From the NCBI GenBank assembly GCA_965243145.1, contig CBDEUB010000002.1, positions 2,666,001 through 2,730,000 of the forward strand: 64,000 nucleotides of DNA, in the 5' to 3' direction. Position numbers and translations under genes: made by a program. The notes beneath the pieces are model-generated. The model did not search any database, was not told the DNA's origin, and was given only the letters and a program-made list of their open reading frames with translations. Position 1 is the stretch's first letter. Each line of letters begins with the position of its first letter. Of this stretch, positions 16,663 through 24,893 are shown piece by piece. This stretch comes from CBDBLK01 sp965243145 (GTDB lineage Bacteria > Bdellovibrionota > Bacteriovoracia > Bacteriovoracales > Bacteriovoracaceae).

Positions 16663-19356
16663 TTACCCCCCCTTTTTGTGCAATTCCCGCAGGGTGTACT
16701 GGAGGATTCCGCCGTGGAGGAAGTAGTCCACTTCGCCCACGGTGTCCAGGCGTGAGAGCAGGGGTACTTTCTTTTTCTCGCCACTCTTGCGGCGGATGTG
16801 CATTTCAATGGCCTGGCCCGCCGCCATTTTGCCGGATGCCCGCAGAGAGAGGACTTCGCTGCCGTCGAGTTTGAGGGAGTGGCGGGAATCCCCTTGCTGA
16901 AATTGCAGGGGCAAGACCCCCATGCCGATGAGGTTGGAGCGGTGGATGCGCTCGAAAGATTCGGCGATCACCGCCCGCACTCCTTGCAAATAGGTGCCCT
17001 TGGCGGCCCAGTCACGGGATGAGCCGGTGCCGTATTCTCGGCCAGCGATCACCACTAGGGGTGTGCCTTCCTTTTGGTATTGCATGGCCGCCTCGAAGAT
17101 GGGCATCTCGCGGCCACTGGGAAGGTGGCGGGTGCGCCCGCCCTCCACGCCGGGGAGCATTTCATTGCGGATGCGGATATTGGCAAAAGTTCCCCGCACC
17201 ATAACTTCGTGGTTGCCCCGGCGCGAGCCGTAGGAGTTCCAGTCGTGGGGTTTGATCCCGCGGGATTCCAGGTATTCGGCGGCGGGGGAGCCGGGGGCGA
17301 TTGCCCCGGCCGGGGAAATGTGGTCGGTGGTGACCGAATCTCCCAATATGGCCAAAATGGAGGCGTTTTCCACGGCAAAAGTTGTGGCCACACCGCTGGC
17401 CAGGTTTTCAAAAAAGGATGGCCGGCGCACATAGGTGGACTCGGTGTCCCATTGGTAGAGATCGCCGCCGGGAGTGTCGATCCCCCGCCAACGGTGATCC
17501 CCCTCAAAAACATTGGCGTAGCGGCGGCGGTACATGTCCGAAGAAATGTGCCGCTCTAAGAGGGCGTTGATCTCGGCATTGGTGGGCCACAGGTCTTTTA
17601 AGAAAACTTCGCGGCCACTCTTGTCGCGTCCCAGGGCCTCCCTGTGCAAGTCGATTTGCATGGTGCCGGCCAGGGCGTAGGCCACCACCAGGGGGGGGGA
17701 GGCCAAGTAGTTGGCCTTGACATCGGGGGAGATGCGCCCTTCAAAGTTGCGGTTGCCCGACAACACCGCCGCGGCCACCAGATCATTTTGGCGGATGCAC
17801 TGACTGATGGCGGGAGGCAATGGCCCGGTGTTGCCGATGCAAGTGGTGCAGCCGTAGCCCACCAGGTGAAAACCCAGGGCATCCAGCGCCTCTTGCAGGC
17901 CGCACTCTTTCAGGTAGTCGGTGACTACTTGGGAACCCGGGGCCAGAGAGGTCTTCACCCACGGCCGCGTTTTCATTCCCCGCTGGTGCGCCTTTTGCGC
18001 CACCAGTCCGGCGGCCAACAGGGCACTGGGATTGGAAGTATTGGTGCAGGAAGTGATCGCCGCCACCACGATGTGGCCATGTTGCATTTCAAAGTCTTCC
18101 CCCTCGACGGGGTAGGTTTTGGCCAGGCCTGCGTCCGGCAGTTGGAAGTTTTCACTGGCCACTTCAGCAAAAGCGCGGGCGGCGTTTTTCAGGGGGATTT
18201 TATCCTGCGGCCGTTTTGGCCCCGACAGGCAGGCCTCGACGGTGCCCATGTCCAGTTCCACCACCGAACTGAAGACCGGATCGGGGGCGCTGGCGTCGTA
18301 CCACAGTCCCTGCTCCCGGGCGTAGGCCTCCACCAGGGCGATGTGTTCTTCGCTGCGGCCCGAGAGCCTCAGGTAGTCGATGCTCTTTTGATCGGTGGGA
18401 AAAAACCCGCAAGTTGCCCCGTATTCCGGGGCCATATTGGCCAGAGTGGCCCGGTCGGCCAGGGAGAGTTGGTGCACCCCCTCGCCAAAAAATTCCACAA
18501 ATTTTCCCACCACTCCATGGCGGCGCAAGAGTTGCACCACGGTCAGCACCAGGTCGGTGGCGGTGATCCCCTCTCTCAAGGCCCCGGTGAGTTTGAAACC
18601 CACCACCTGGGGGATGAGCATGCTGACCGGTTGCCCCAACATCGCCGCTTCGGCCTCGATGCCTCCCACTCCCCAGCCCAAGACCGCCAGGCCATTGACC
18701 ATGGTGGTGTGGGAGTCGGTGCCCACGCAACTGTCGGGAAAGGCCCAGGGGTGGCCATCTTCTGCCTCGGCCGTCCACACCACTTTGGCCAAATATTCCA
18801 AATTGACTTGGTGGACGATGCCGGTGCCGGGGGGAACTACTCGGAAGTTGGCAAAGGCCTTTTGGCCCCACTTGAGGAAGCGGTAGCGCTCGTGGTTGCG
18901 GGCGTATTCCACATCCACATTTTTTTCAAACGCTTGTACATGGCCGAAGTGCTCCACTTGCAGGGAGTGGTCGATAACCAGGTCGACCGGCGAGAGGGGG
19001 TTAATTTTTTGAGGATCGCCCCCCAGTTCTTGCATCGCCTGGCGCATGGCCGCCAGATCGACGATGGCGGGCACTCCGGTAAAGTCTTGCATCACCACCC
19101 GCACCGGGTGGTAGGCGATCTCCCGATCCGCTTGGCCTTTTTCGGCCCAGGCGTCGAGGGCCTGCAAATCCTCCCATGTAACATGAGGCGTGTCCAAGTG
19201 GCGCAACAGGTTTTCCAACAAAATTTTGAGAGAGACGGGCAGGCGATCCAGTCGGGAGAGTCCCGCCTCCCGCGCCCTGGCCAGCGACCGAATGCGGTAG
19301 TTGCGATCCCCTACCTGTAAGTCGGATTGCAGTTCTTTGGTGTTTGGGCCAGACAT
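16663..19356 (-). CDS. acnA: aconitate hydratase
   Basis: Isomerises citrate and isocitrate in the TCA cycle with a [4Fe-4S] cluster. 897 residues, normal for AcnA/IRP-type aconitases. Motifs: PDSCVGTDSHTTMVNGL, GWGVGGIEAEAAMLG, the cluster cysteines in TSCTNTSNPS and GYGCTTCIGNTGPL, and the swivel-domain substrate loops GDSVTTDHISPAG and REYGTGSSRDWAAKG. ATG at 19356. The gene downstream on the same strand begins 16 bases after the stop. Confidence 0.97.
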   Translation of the reverse strand: MSGPNTKELQSDLQVGDRNYRIRSLARAREAGLSRLDRLPVSLKILLENLLRHLDTPHVTWEDLQALDAWAEKGQADREIAYHPVRVVMQDFTGVPAIVDLAAMRQAMQELGGDPQKINPLSPVDLVIDHSLQVEHFGHVQAFEKNVDVEYARNHERYRFLKWGQKAFANFRVVPPGTGIVHQVNLEYLAKVVWTAEAEDGHPWAFPDSCVGTDSHTTMVNGLAVLGWGVGGIEAEAAMLGQPVSMLIPQVVGFKLTGALREGITATDLVLTVVQLLRRHGVVGKFVEFFGEGVHQLSLADRATLANMAPEYGATCGFFPTDQKSIDYLRLSGRSEEHIALVEAYAREQGLWYDASAPDPVFSSVVELDMGTVEACLSGPKRPQDKIPLKNAARAFAEVASENFQLPDAGLAKTYPVEGEDFEMQHGHIVVAAITSCTNTSNPSALLAAGLVAQKAHQRGMKTRPWVKTSLAPGSQVVTDYLKECGLQEALDALGFHLVGYGCTTCIGNTGPLPPAISQCIRQNDLVAAAVLSGNRNFEGRISPDVKANYLASPPLVVAYALAGTMQIDLHREALGRDKSGREVFLKDLWPTNAEINALLERHISSDMYRRRYANVFEGDHRWRGIDTPGGDLYQWDTESTYVRRPSFFENLASGVATTFAVENASILAILGDSVTTDHISPAGAIAPGSPAAEYLESRGIKPHDWNSYGSRRGNHEVMVRGTFANIRIRNEMLPGVEGGRTRHLPSGREMPIFEAAMQYQKEGTPLVVIAGREYGTGSSRDWAAKGTYLQGVRAVIAESFERIHRSNLIGMGVLPLQFQQGDSRHSLKLDGSEVLSLRASGKMAAGQAIEMHIRRKSGEKKKVPLLSRLDTVGEVDYFLHGGILQYTLRELHKKGG

Positions 19357-19421
19357 TGCTCCCCCCGTATCTCCCTATTCTGCCCCGGGAAGAACGCCGA
19401 TGGCAATGGGGTGGCCCAGAC

Positions 19422-20020
19422 CTAAAGAGCAGTCGGCCTAAAATTTTTGGAATTGATAATGCTGGCACTGCCGCCGGTGGCGCGGATGACGAAGAGTTTT
19501 TGTTTCATGGCGTACTTGGCCGCGCTTTCGTTGGCCTTCAAATAGGCCATAGCACCGTAAACCTTTTTGTTTTTGTATTGGGGAAACACCTCTTTAAAAG
19601 TTTGCATCTTTTTGACAAACCCCTTGACATCTTTGAGGCGCAAGGTGGTTTTCACTTCGACCACCACCATTTCGTCGCCATTGGTGGCGATAATGTCGTA
19701 TTCATAGTGTTGGCCCTTAAATATTTTTTCTCTTTCTTTGGCAATATCATTGACTTCAATGCCCCTCTCGCGCAGCAAGCGAATCAGGTCGCCCTTAACC
19801 AAGCTCTCCATCAATTTGCCCCATTGGCCTGTAAAGAGTTCGTCGAGGTAGTCGATGCGCTTTTTATTTTCCCTGGCCCAGGCCTGAAGTTCCTTTTGGC
19901 CTCCTGGCGGTCTTTTTTAGACTCGGTGGTTAATTCCCTTAGAGAGGTCAAAGGCCCGTTGCATGGCATATTGGACGGCGCGCATTTCTCTGGAAAGCTG
20001 TTCGATGGTTTTTTAGTCAT
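19422..20020 (-). pseudogene. PD-(D/E)XK nuclease-like (DUF3782-type) gene, frameshifted
   Basis: An intact C-terminal part (19422-19814, 130 residues) has the nuclease-fold core YEYDIIATNGDEMVVVEVKTT and the downstream FPQYKNKKVYGAMAYLK strand typical of DUF3782/YraN-like PD-(D/E)XK proteins. The helical N-terminus expected for this family can still be read further upstream, but not in one frame. IEQLSREMRAVQYAMQRAF is one base out of phase with ATG 20020, the break being in a run of six A. A stop codon (19919-19917, minus strand) then separates it from KELQAWARENKKRIDYLDEL. I read this as a decayed gene, or else sequence errors in homopolymers. Confidence 0.6.
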
Positions 20021-20142
20021 AGGGCCTTTGTAATAAAGATTGTCCGCGGTGGCCAACATGGTGGGAAACCGTTGAAATGACTGAGTTTTCAAACTATCCG
20101 ACTTTTTGGCCAGTAAAATTTACTAGGGTGAAATAGAAAACC

Positions 20143-20171
20143 TTGACTCAATGGATTGTTTGGGATACCTG
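20143..20171 (+). promoter_or_regulatory. promoter of variable-protein gene 1
   Basis: TTGACT (20143-20148) and TACCTG (20166-20171) with 17-base spacing. The sequence shared with the paralogue at 51.5 kb begins just after this promoter (about 20173), so the two copies have different promoters. Confidence 0.4.
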
Positions 20172-20211
20172 TTAGCAAAAGGCAAAGAACTGTCTTAAAA
20201 AAGGGGGTATT

Positions 20212-21399
20212 GTGGGTTTTTTCAAGTTCAAGAATGTGGCCATGTTTAACGCTTTAAGTCTTTTTCTGTTTTCTCTGGCCTTATGCCATTTGGTGGACAG
20301 GGTTGAGGCATCGGGAAAGAAGGACTGCCTGGAAATTCTCAGGAAATTGAATTGGGTGGGGATCGCCGATTCCCGCTGGGCGCTGGATGGTGTGGATAAC
20401 ATTCATGCCCAACTGGAATCCGTTGTGCGGCAGGGGAAAGGTGGCAATTTGGCGGAGGCGGCAGAGGTTTGGATGGGGCAGAGTGGGGATGCAGAACTGA
20501 AAGCGGGTTTTTTGCTGACGCAAATTGGTTCCACACAGGGGCAGTTTGAGCACTATTTAAAGCTGGTTCCGGCATCTGAACGGGAAGCGGTGTGGGGAAT
20601 TATCAATAGGGACACCTCGTTTGGGGTGTTTAGGGATTTGGCGCGCAAGTCGGGTGTGGATGAAGCACTGTTTGATCGCGGAGTGCTGGAGAGTTTTCTC
20701 TTCCCCAGGACATTTTCTCCCACGGGAAGGAGGGAAGGTGCTAGGGAATTTGTGATGGGGGAAGGCAAGGGAGAAGTCGAGACTGTGCTCACCAAACCGT
20801 TTGAAGGGCAGGCGACACAAGTGACGCAACTTCAGTATGTGCTGGTGATGGGAGAGAATCCGTCTTATTTTGTGGATTCAGGGCGAGAAATAGTGATGAA
20901 TGGCAAAAAGATCAAGGTTGCTTTCAACCGTCCGGTGGAGAGCGTGTCGTGGGAGGATGCCCAGAGGTTTGTGGAGAAATTAAATCAACTGCAAAGCAAT
21001 TACATTTATAGATTGCCGACGGAGGCAGAGTGGGAGTATATGGCGCGAGGGGGGACGGAGAGTGCTTACTCGTTTGGGAATGATAAGAGGGCACTTCCTC
21101 AACACGGATGGTCTTACAGCAATTCGGGTGAGCAGACTCACCCGGTGGCGAAACTTTCGCCCAACCCGTTTGGACTTTACGATGTGCACGGGAATGTGTG
21201 GGAGTGGGTGGAGGATGCGTACACTGCAAAGTTATTGGGAGGAGTTGATCCACTGCAAAGTTCCGGGCGCTACCGCGTCATTCGTGGCGGCAGTTGGTTC
21301 AACTACGCGGAGTACTTGCGTTCTGCGGATCGCAACCTCGGCAATCCCGGCCACGGGGGCAACAATGTCGGGTTTCGCCTTTTGAGGACATTGCGTTAA
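20212..21399 (+). CDS. exported formylglycine-enzyme-fold (C-type-lectin-like) protein 1, putative hypervariable protein
   Basis: 395 residues with a signal peptide near residues 11-32. The N-terminal half has no known domain. The C-terminal half is an FGE-sulfatase/SUMF1-like domain: LPTEAEWEYMARGG, YDVHGNVWEWVEDAY, RVIRGGSW and NVGFRLLR. FGE-fold proteins of this kind are classic targets of diversity-generating retroelements and bind ligands rather than modify sulfatases; the catalytic cysteines of true FGE are not evident. GTG start behind AGGGGG. The last 26 bases before the stop are the attL of the ICE, and the ICE supplies the TAA. Closely related to 51528-52709. Confidence 0.85.
   Translation: MGFFKFKNVAMFNALSLFLFSLALCHLVDRVEASGKKDCLEILRKLNWVGIADSRWALDGVDNIHAQLESVVRQGKGGNLAEAAEVWMGQSGDAELKAGFLLTQIGSTQGQFEHYLKLVPASEREAVWGIINRDTSFGVFRDLARKSGVDEALFDRGVLESFLFPRTFSPTGRREGAREFVMGEGKGEVETVLTKPFEGQATQVTQLQYVLVMGENPSYFVDSGREIVMNGKKIKVAFNRPVESVSWEDAQRFVEKLNQLQSNYIYRLPTEAEWEYMARGGTESAYSFGNDKRALPQHGWSYSNSGEQTHPVAKLSPNPFGLYDVHGNVWEWVEDAYTAKLLGGVDPLQSSGRYRVIRGGSWFNYAEYLRSADRNLGNPGHGGNNVGFRLLRTLR
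21259..21396 (+). other. putative DGR variable region of protein 1
   Basis: Compared with the paralogue, substitutions concentrate at codons of the form NNC/NNT (for example tac/gac, aac/agc, tac/ggc, aac/tac, ctc/ggc) inside W-x-x-x-A-x-x-LRSADR-x-x-x-x-P, while codons such as LRSADR are identical at DNA level. That is the pattern left by adenine-directed mutagenesis of a template repeat. No template repeat or reverse transcriptase was found in the window. Confidence 0.55.
21371..21396 (+). repeat. attL of the ICE (26-bp direct repeat)
   Basis: Perfect 26-bp match to 50663-50688, beginning GGTTTCGCCTTTTGAGG. Identity stops sharply on the left; on the right one mismatch is followed by four more matching bases. 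It is the 3' end of the FGE-fold gene. Confidence 0.9.
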
Positions 21400-21528
21400 T
21401 AGGCGCATAGCTAATAATGCATAGCAATTAAAAGCTCTAAACAGTTGAATTTGCTAACTTTTTACTAACCTGAGCAATCATGCGCTCTGCGTTCTATTTT
21501 GAGTCAAAAGGGGCCATTTTCGCCCGCA

Positions 21529-21553
21529 TTAGTCCATAAATAGCCCATGAAAT
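21529..21553 (+). repeat. inner direct repeat, left (possible integrase arm site)
   Basis: 25 bases matching 50566-50590 except at two positions. Contains two TAG[T/C]CCAT units spaced by 11 bases (TAGTCCATAAATAGCCCAT here). Such paired short direct repeats near both ends of an element are typical of arm-type binding sites of tyrosine integrases. Confidence 0.6.
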
Positions 21554-21680
21554 GGGCCAGGATTTGCGGGAAGAATGGCCCTTTTTTATGCCAAATTTTT
21601 TTGAAACAAGCGCTGGCCTTTGGGCGGGGAGTACGGTTCTATGGGTTTATAGAACACCGCATACAAAGGAGAAAAAAGCG

Positions 21681-21926
21681 ATGTATTGCCTCATTATTAA
21701 CATTTTCCCCCGCCTCTTTTTCCACGGTGCCATCGTGGCGGCCATGCTCACCTGGGGGCCAAACTGGGCGAGAGAAAGGTTTTTTGACCTCCACCAGGCG
21801 ACCTTCGAGCTACTCTACGAAAAACTAAAATCCGGTGGCCCACCCTTGCCCACTTTTGGGCCAAACCCTGGCAAGTGGTTGAATGGCACCCACATGAAAT
21901 ACGAAGAGATCGGCCGGCGGAATTAG
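21681..21926 (+). CDS. small protein of unknown function, ICE left end
   Basis: 81 residues, not recognised. Begins with a hydrophobic stretch (IINIFPRLFFHGAIVAAML) that could be a membrane segment, followed by a polar tail. ATG 21681 was chosen because AAAGGAG lies 10 bases upstream; the frame is open further upstream but without a good ribosome-binding site. First gene inside the element. Confidence 0.5.
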   Translation: MYCLIINIFPRLFFHGAIVAAMLTWGPNWARERFFDLHQATFELLYEKLKSGGPPLPTFGPNPGKWLNGTHMKYEEIGRRN

Positions 21927-21969
21927 GCCCTCGTTTTGATAGGTAAAAAAATAAATGGGAGGTAACGGA

Positions 21970-22194
21970 ATGAGCTACAAATGGAAAGAGAAAAACGGCG
22001 ACAATTGGATCGTGGCCTACCAGGATGGTGTGCCCAAATCAAAAAAAGGCCTCAACAAGGTCGAGGTTGAAGAACTTTCCCAGGCGCTAAGAGAAACTTG
22101 TGGCCCCAGGGATAATGAGTGCATATTCAATTTTTTGATTGGGTATTGTGAGGCAAAAGATTGGGTTTGGGAACCATACGGCCAAGGCCTATAA
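21970..22194 (+). CDS. small protein of unknown function
   Basis: 74 residues, not recognised. Soluble, with aromatic residues near both ends (YKWKEKNGDNWIVAYQDG; DWVWEPYG) and a CGPRDNEC motif. GGGAGGT precedes ATG 21970. The start YKWKEKNGDNWIVAY recalls the SAM-like N-terminal arm of some integrase-related proteins, but the similarity is too weak to use. It is followed 10 bases later by another small gene. Confidence 0.5.
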   Translation: MSYKWKEKNGDNWIVAYQDGVPKSKKGLNKVEVEELSQALRETCGPRDNECIFNFLIGYCEAKDWVWEPYGQGL

Positions 22195-22204
22195 GGGTAG
22201 TGGA

Positions 22205-22381
22205 ATGAAGAGCGAAATTAGAGAGATTGTCCAGGAAATTAGGAACGCTAAAACCCCCACGGGAAAGTGTGGCCACTGCAAAGAGAAGGTTACGGAGGCA
22301 AACTCTGGGGGAAGCGTTGATGGCCAAGTCTACTGTGAACCATGCCTTTTAGAGCATTTACCCGAAATCCTTGGGGTGTAA
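22205..22381 (+). CDS. small zinc-ribbon-like protein
   Basis: 58 residues with two CxxC pairs (KCGHCKEK and YCEPCLLEH), spaced as in a zinc ribbon or LIM-like finger, preceded by a short helix (SEIREIVQEIRNAK). Likely binds zinc and perhaps nucleic acid or protein; no family is claimed. ATG 22205 is chosen because the longer frame overlaps the preceding gene. Confidence 0.5.
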   Translation: MKSEIREIVQEIRNAKTPTGKCGHCKEKVTEANSGGSVDGQVYCEPCLLEHLPEILGV

Positions 22382-22486
22382 TGCCTCCTCCTCTTTGACT
22401 GCGCATCCTCGTTGATTGAAAATCCATAGTGGTATCCATTCCAGGAAATCAGGCAGGTTAAAAACAAAGGGTGGCGAAACTTTGCC

Positions 22487-22570
22487 TTTTGGCGAAGAAA
22501 TGCCGATTTTTAGTTTCCTCTTTTATTTCAGTAATTTAATCCGCTTTTTGGCGAAACTTCGCCGATTTTT
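22487..22570. promoter_or_regulatory. paired TTTTGGCGAA...GCCGATTTTT sites, possible operators
   Basis: Two 25-base sites (22487-22511 and 22546-22570) share ten bases at each end; the second contains the palindrome GGCGAAACTTCGCC. A third, partial version (GGCGAAACTTTGCC) is at 22473-22486. They fill the roughly 310-base gap before the first sigma-like gene and look like regulator-binding sites. No other gene is seen in 22382-22695. Confidence 0.45.
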
Positions 22571-22695
22571 CCTGACATTTTCGGAATAAGCAAAATTCAA
22601 AAATCCCCAAATTTCAAGGGTTTGCAAAGCTAACTCCAAAATGACTTTTTGTGTCATAGTCGCCTTGAACAGTAATTCAAAAAAAGGAGGCGATG

Positions 22696-23115
22696 ATGTC
22701 GGAAACAAAACAAGGCCCTCTGGCCTGGGAACAATTTTTAAAAAGCTGCGATAGGGCCGAGAGCGCCCAACGAAATAGGCCCTGCCTAGATTTGCGCTCC
22801 AACATGGACACGGAAGAGATTTGGGAAAAGTCGCAAGTTCTGCAATTTTTTCAAAACCGCGAACTCGACCCCCAAATTAAGATGGCCCTGTCTGATGCCA
22901 TGGAGAAACTGCCGCTCATTCAGGGCACAGCTTTGCGGGCGATATTTTGGCAGGGCCTAAGTATCGCAGAAGTCGCCAAAGAATTAAAAACCACGGATGC
23001 CAATATCCGCAAGGCCAAATCTAGGGCCTTAAAAAAACTCCAGCAAATTTTTGCCTCAAAAAAATGGGGTGTCACATTTAGGCCCCGGGAAAGTTCCGTC
23101 ATTTTGGAGGGTTGA
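22696..23115 (+). CDS. sigma-70 region 4-like HTH regulator 1
   Basis: 139 residues. The C-terminal half is a sigma-region-4-type helix-turn-helix (LRAIFWQGLSIAEVAKELKTTDANIRKAKSRALKKLQQIF). No sigma region 2 is visible, so it is probably a DNA-binding activator rather than a complete sigma factor. Of two adjacent ATGs (22693, 22696) the second has better spacing from AAGGAGG. Related to the regulator at 23449. Its position ahead of virB2-B4 suggests it controls the transfer genes. Confidence 0.65.
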   Translation: MSETKQGPLAWEQFLKSCDRAESAQRNRPCLDLRSNMDTEEIWEKSQVLQFFQNRELDPQIKMALSDAMEKLPLIQGTALRAIFWQGLSIAEVAKELKTTDANIRKAKSRALKKLQQIFASKKWGVTFRPRESSVILEG

Positions 23116-23133
23116 GATGCATTTTTTGGAAGT

Positions 23134-23187
23134 GATGTCACAAAAGTGGATTTTTTGCGTAGTTATAGAGGCCCTTTTTTTGAAAAG
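23134..23187 (+). repeat. 54-bp direct repeat, copy A
   Basis: Identical to 23346-23399. The surrounding sequence is also similar: the 3' end of regulator 1 (codons for KKWGVTFRPRES) has a decayed echo about 210 bases downstream. This points to a tandem duplication that left the tail of a lost third regulator between the two genes. 23116-23448 holds no intact gene. Confidence 0.8.
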
Positions 23188-23345
23188 TCCTTCAAGTTTT
23201 GGAGTTTGGAACAACAACAAAACGGAAGGGCTAAAAAACGGATCGAGAAAACACAAGTGGCCTGGCCACAAAAAATCTTGGTGTCACACAGGCCTTAGGC
23301 AAAAGTTTCATCATTTCGAGAAGTTGAGATGCCTTTTTTTAGAGC

Positions 23346-23399
23346 GATGTCACAAAAGTGGATTTTTTGCGTAGTTATAGAGGCCCTTTTTTTGAAAAG
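23346..23399 (+). repeat. 54-bp direct repeat, copy B, in the upstream region of regulator 2
   Basis: Second perfect copy (begins GATGTCACAAAAGTGGA). It ends 49 bases before the start of regulator 2, so it may hold that gene's promoter or operator. Confidence 0.8.
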
Positions 23400-23448
23400 G
23401 CCCTCAAATTTGGAACTTGAGAACGACAACAAAAGGGAGGATTGAGCA

Positions 23449-24231
23449 ATGGAGACAAAAGAAAAAAACTCACTTAGGCCATGGTTGCGGCCAGATGGTA
23501 GCAAGCGTTCGGATGCGGAAATTTCCAAACTGGGAAAATCCTGGGATGCCAAGACTTGGAAGCGCTTTCTCGACGAGGATGTAGGAAAAATCACCGACGA
23601 CGGGAGGATTACCTATTTTAAGAAATGGGAAAAGATACCAGGCATAGAGGAAAAACTGGCCGATGCTCAAACTTCCAATAGGGTTGCCAATTTGAACTTG
23701 CGGGTGATTTTTGAAATGGCGTTTGAAGAATTGTCTTATAGGGAGCAACTGGTTTTAGAAAAATTCTTTTGGGATGGGATAAGTCTGCGCAAGATTGCGG
23801 AGGAAGTGCGTTCTTCGCCAAGCGCCGTTCACATGGCCAAACAAAGGGCCTTAACAAAATTGAAAAAGATTCTTTCCTCAAGTCGTTTTGGCCAAAAGCT
23901 GTCCACCAACTTGAGAAGATTGGCGGCCACGCGTCCCAAACGCTGCTCAATACTGAATCGGCCCAAGCGGGTTCAGAGTGGGACAAACCCGTCCCTCAAG
24001 CACGAGACTTTGGACTTTATCGAGGACAACTTGACTCGCCTGACTCACCTGGAGCGCAAGGTCGTGGAGTTCTTATACTTTAGGGAAATGGATTTAAAGT
24101 CCATTGCCTCCATTCTCAAAAAGACAGTCGGCGAAGTCAAGGAATTGCGGGCGAGTGCCTACGGCAAGCTGGAGAGAATCTACCACGACGGATTTATCGA
24201 AAACAAAAAACTTCAACAAAAAGCGGGGTGA
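23449..24231 (+). CDS. regulator with two sigma-region-4-like HTH domains
   Basis: 260 residues. The first HTH, around residues 95-140, reads LSYREQLVLEKFFWDGISLR followed by KIAEEVRSSPSAVHMAKQRA. The second, around residues 200-245, reads LTHLERKVVEFLYFREMDLK followed by SIASILKKTVGEVKELRASA. Two region-4-like modules in one chain without region 2 is unusual; it could bind two half-sites. GGGAGG before the ATG. virB2 starts 3 bases after the stop, so it probably heads the transfer operon and may autoregulate it. Confidence 0.65.
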   Translation: METKEKNSLRPWLRPDGSKRSDAEISKLGKSWDAKTWKRFLDEDVGKITDDGRITYFKKWEKIPGIEEKLADAQTSNRVANLNLRVIFEMAFEELSYREQLVLEKFFWDGISLRKIAEEVRSSPSAVHMAKQRALTKLKKILSSSRFGQKLSTNLRRLAATRPKRCSILNRPKRVQSGTNPSLKHETLDFIEDNLTRLTHLERKVVEFLYFREMDLKSIASILKKTVGEVKELRASAYGKLERIYHDGFIENKKLQQKAG

Positions 24232-24234
24232 ACC

Positions 24235-24561
24235 ATGACAAAGACAAAAAGAAAAATCTTCAACTGGGAAACATTTTTGATCGCAGGGTGTGCAGGAATA
24301 GCTTTGCTTGTGCCGGAAGTGGCGGAAGCGCAGCTTTTGAATCGAAGCGGGGGCCTGGAGTCCAAATTGGGCAACTTGCGGGATGCCCTGACGGGTGTCG
24401 TGCTCCCTCTCATCAGTACCATCGGACTGCTCTACGCCGTGATGCTCTCCATCGCCGGTTCGGGTGAGGGGCGCGGGAAAGTCATCGGCGTAGTCGTTCT
24501 GTCCATGGTCGGATTCATGGCCAGATATATCATCGAATTTTTCCAAGGCATCACGGGTTAG
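24235..24561 (+). CDS. virB2: VirB2/TrbC-like pilin subunit
   Basis: 108 residues: signal peptide (IAGCAGIALLVPEVAEA) followed by two hydrophobic helices separated by a short polar loop (GSGEGRGK), the standard layout of conjugative pilins. It builds the extracellular pilus of the type IV secretion system. It begins 3 bases after regulator 2 and is followed by virB3. Confidence 0.8.
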   Translation: MTKTKRKIFNWETFLIAGCAGIALLVPEVAEAQLLNRSGGLESKLGNLRDALTGVVLPLISTIGLLYAVMLSIAGSGEGRGKVIGVVVLSMVGFMARYIIEFFQGITG

Positions 24562-24569
24562 GTGATGCC

Positions 24570-24893
24570 ATGGAACCCCTCAAAACTTCCACCGTGCACC
24601 GGAACCTAGATCGCAAACCCAAAATCTTAGGCATGGAAATGCAGGATGTGGTGGTGGTGATGCTCCTAGCATCGGTTATGAATTTGATCTTTGGGGCCAC
24701 CAGATTAGGGGCCTATATGACCTTTATCCCGCCCACCATCATGGCGATCGTGCTTTTGGTGGGCAAGCGGGGAAGGCCAGACAAGTTTTTAGTGCACCTG
24801 ATCCGTTACCATATCACTCCCGGATTTTACAGCGCCGGGGAAAACTCAAAATACCAAAAACAAAAGGGAGCAAGAATCTATGACACCAAATAA
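24570..24893 (+). CDS. virB3: VirB3/TraL-like inner-membrane protein
   Basis: 107 residues with the typical VirB3 start (a short polar arm, then two close membrane helices, VVVMLLASVMNLIFG and YMTFIPPTIMAIVLLVG) and a basic tail. It assists pilus assembly together with VirB4. The last 14 bases overlap the virB4 start. Confidence 0.75.
   Translation: MEPLKTSTVHRNLDRKPKILGMEMQDVVVVMLLASVMNLIFGATRLGAYMTFIPPTIMAIVLLVGKRGRPDKFLVHLIRYHITPGFYSAGENSKYQKQKGARIYDTK

Noticed and set aside
17644..19320. Open frame of 558 codons on the plus strand
   Set aside because: Lies entirely antisense to aconitase, whose motifs are unambiguous; the predicted protein is His/Gly-rich and without domains. A long shadow frame caused by codon bias.
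21397..21680. tRNA gene as the ICE target
   Set aside because: No cloverleaf or CCA end near either boundary; the direct repeat is the 3' end of a protein gene.
23134..23399. Possible CRISPR or DGR template repeat
   Set aside because: Only two 54-bp copies with a 158-base gap that resembles decayed coding sequence; no array, no cas genes, and no similarity to the variable regions.
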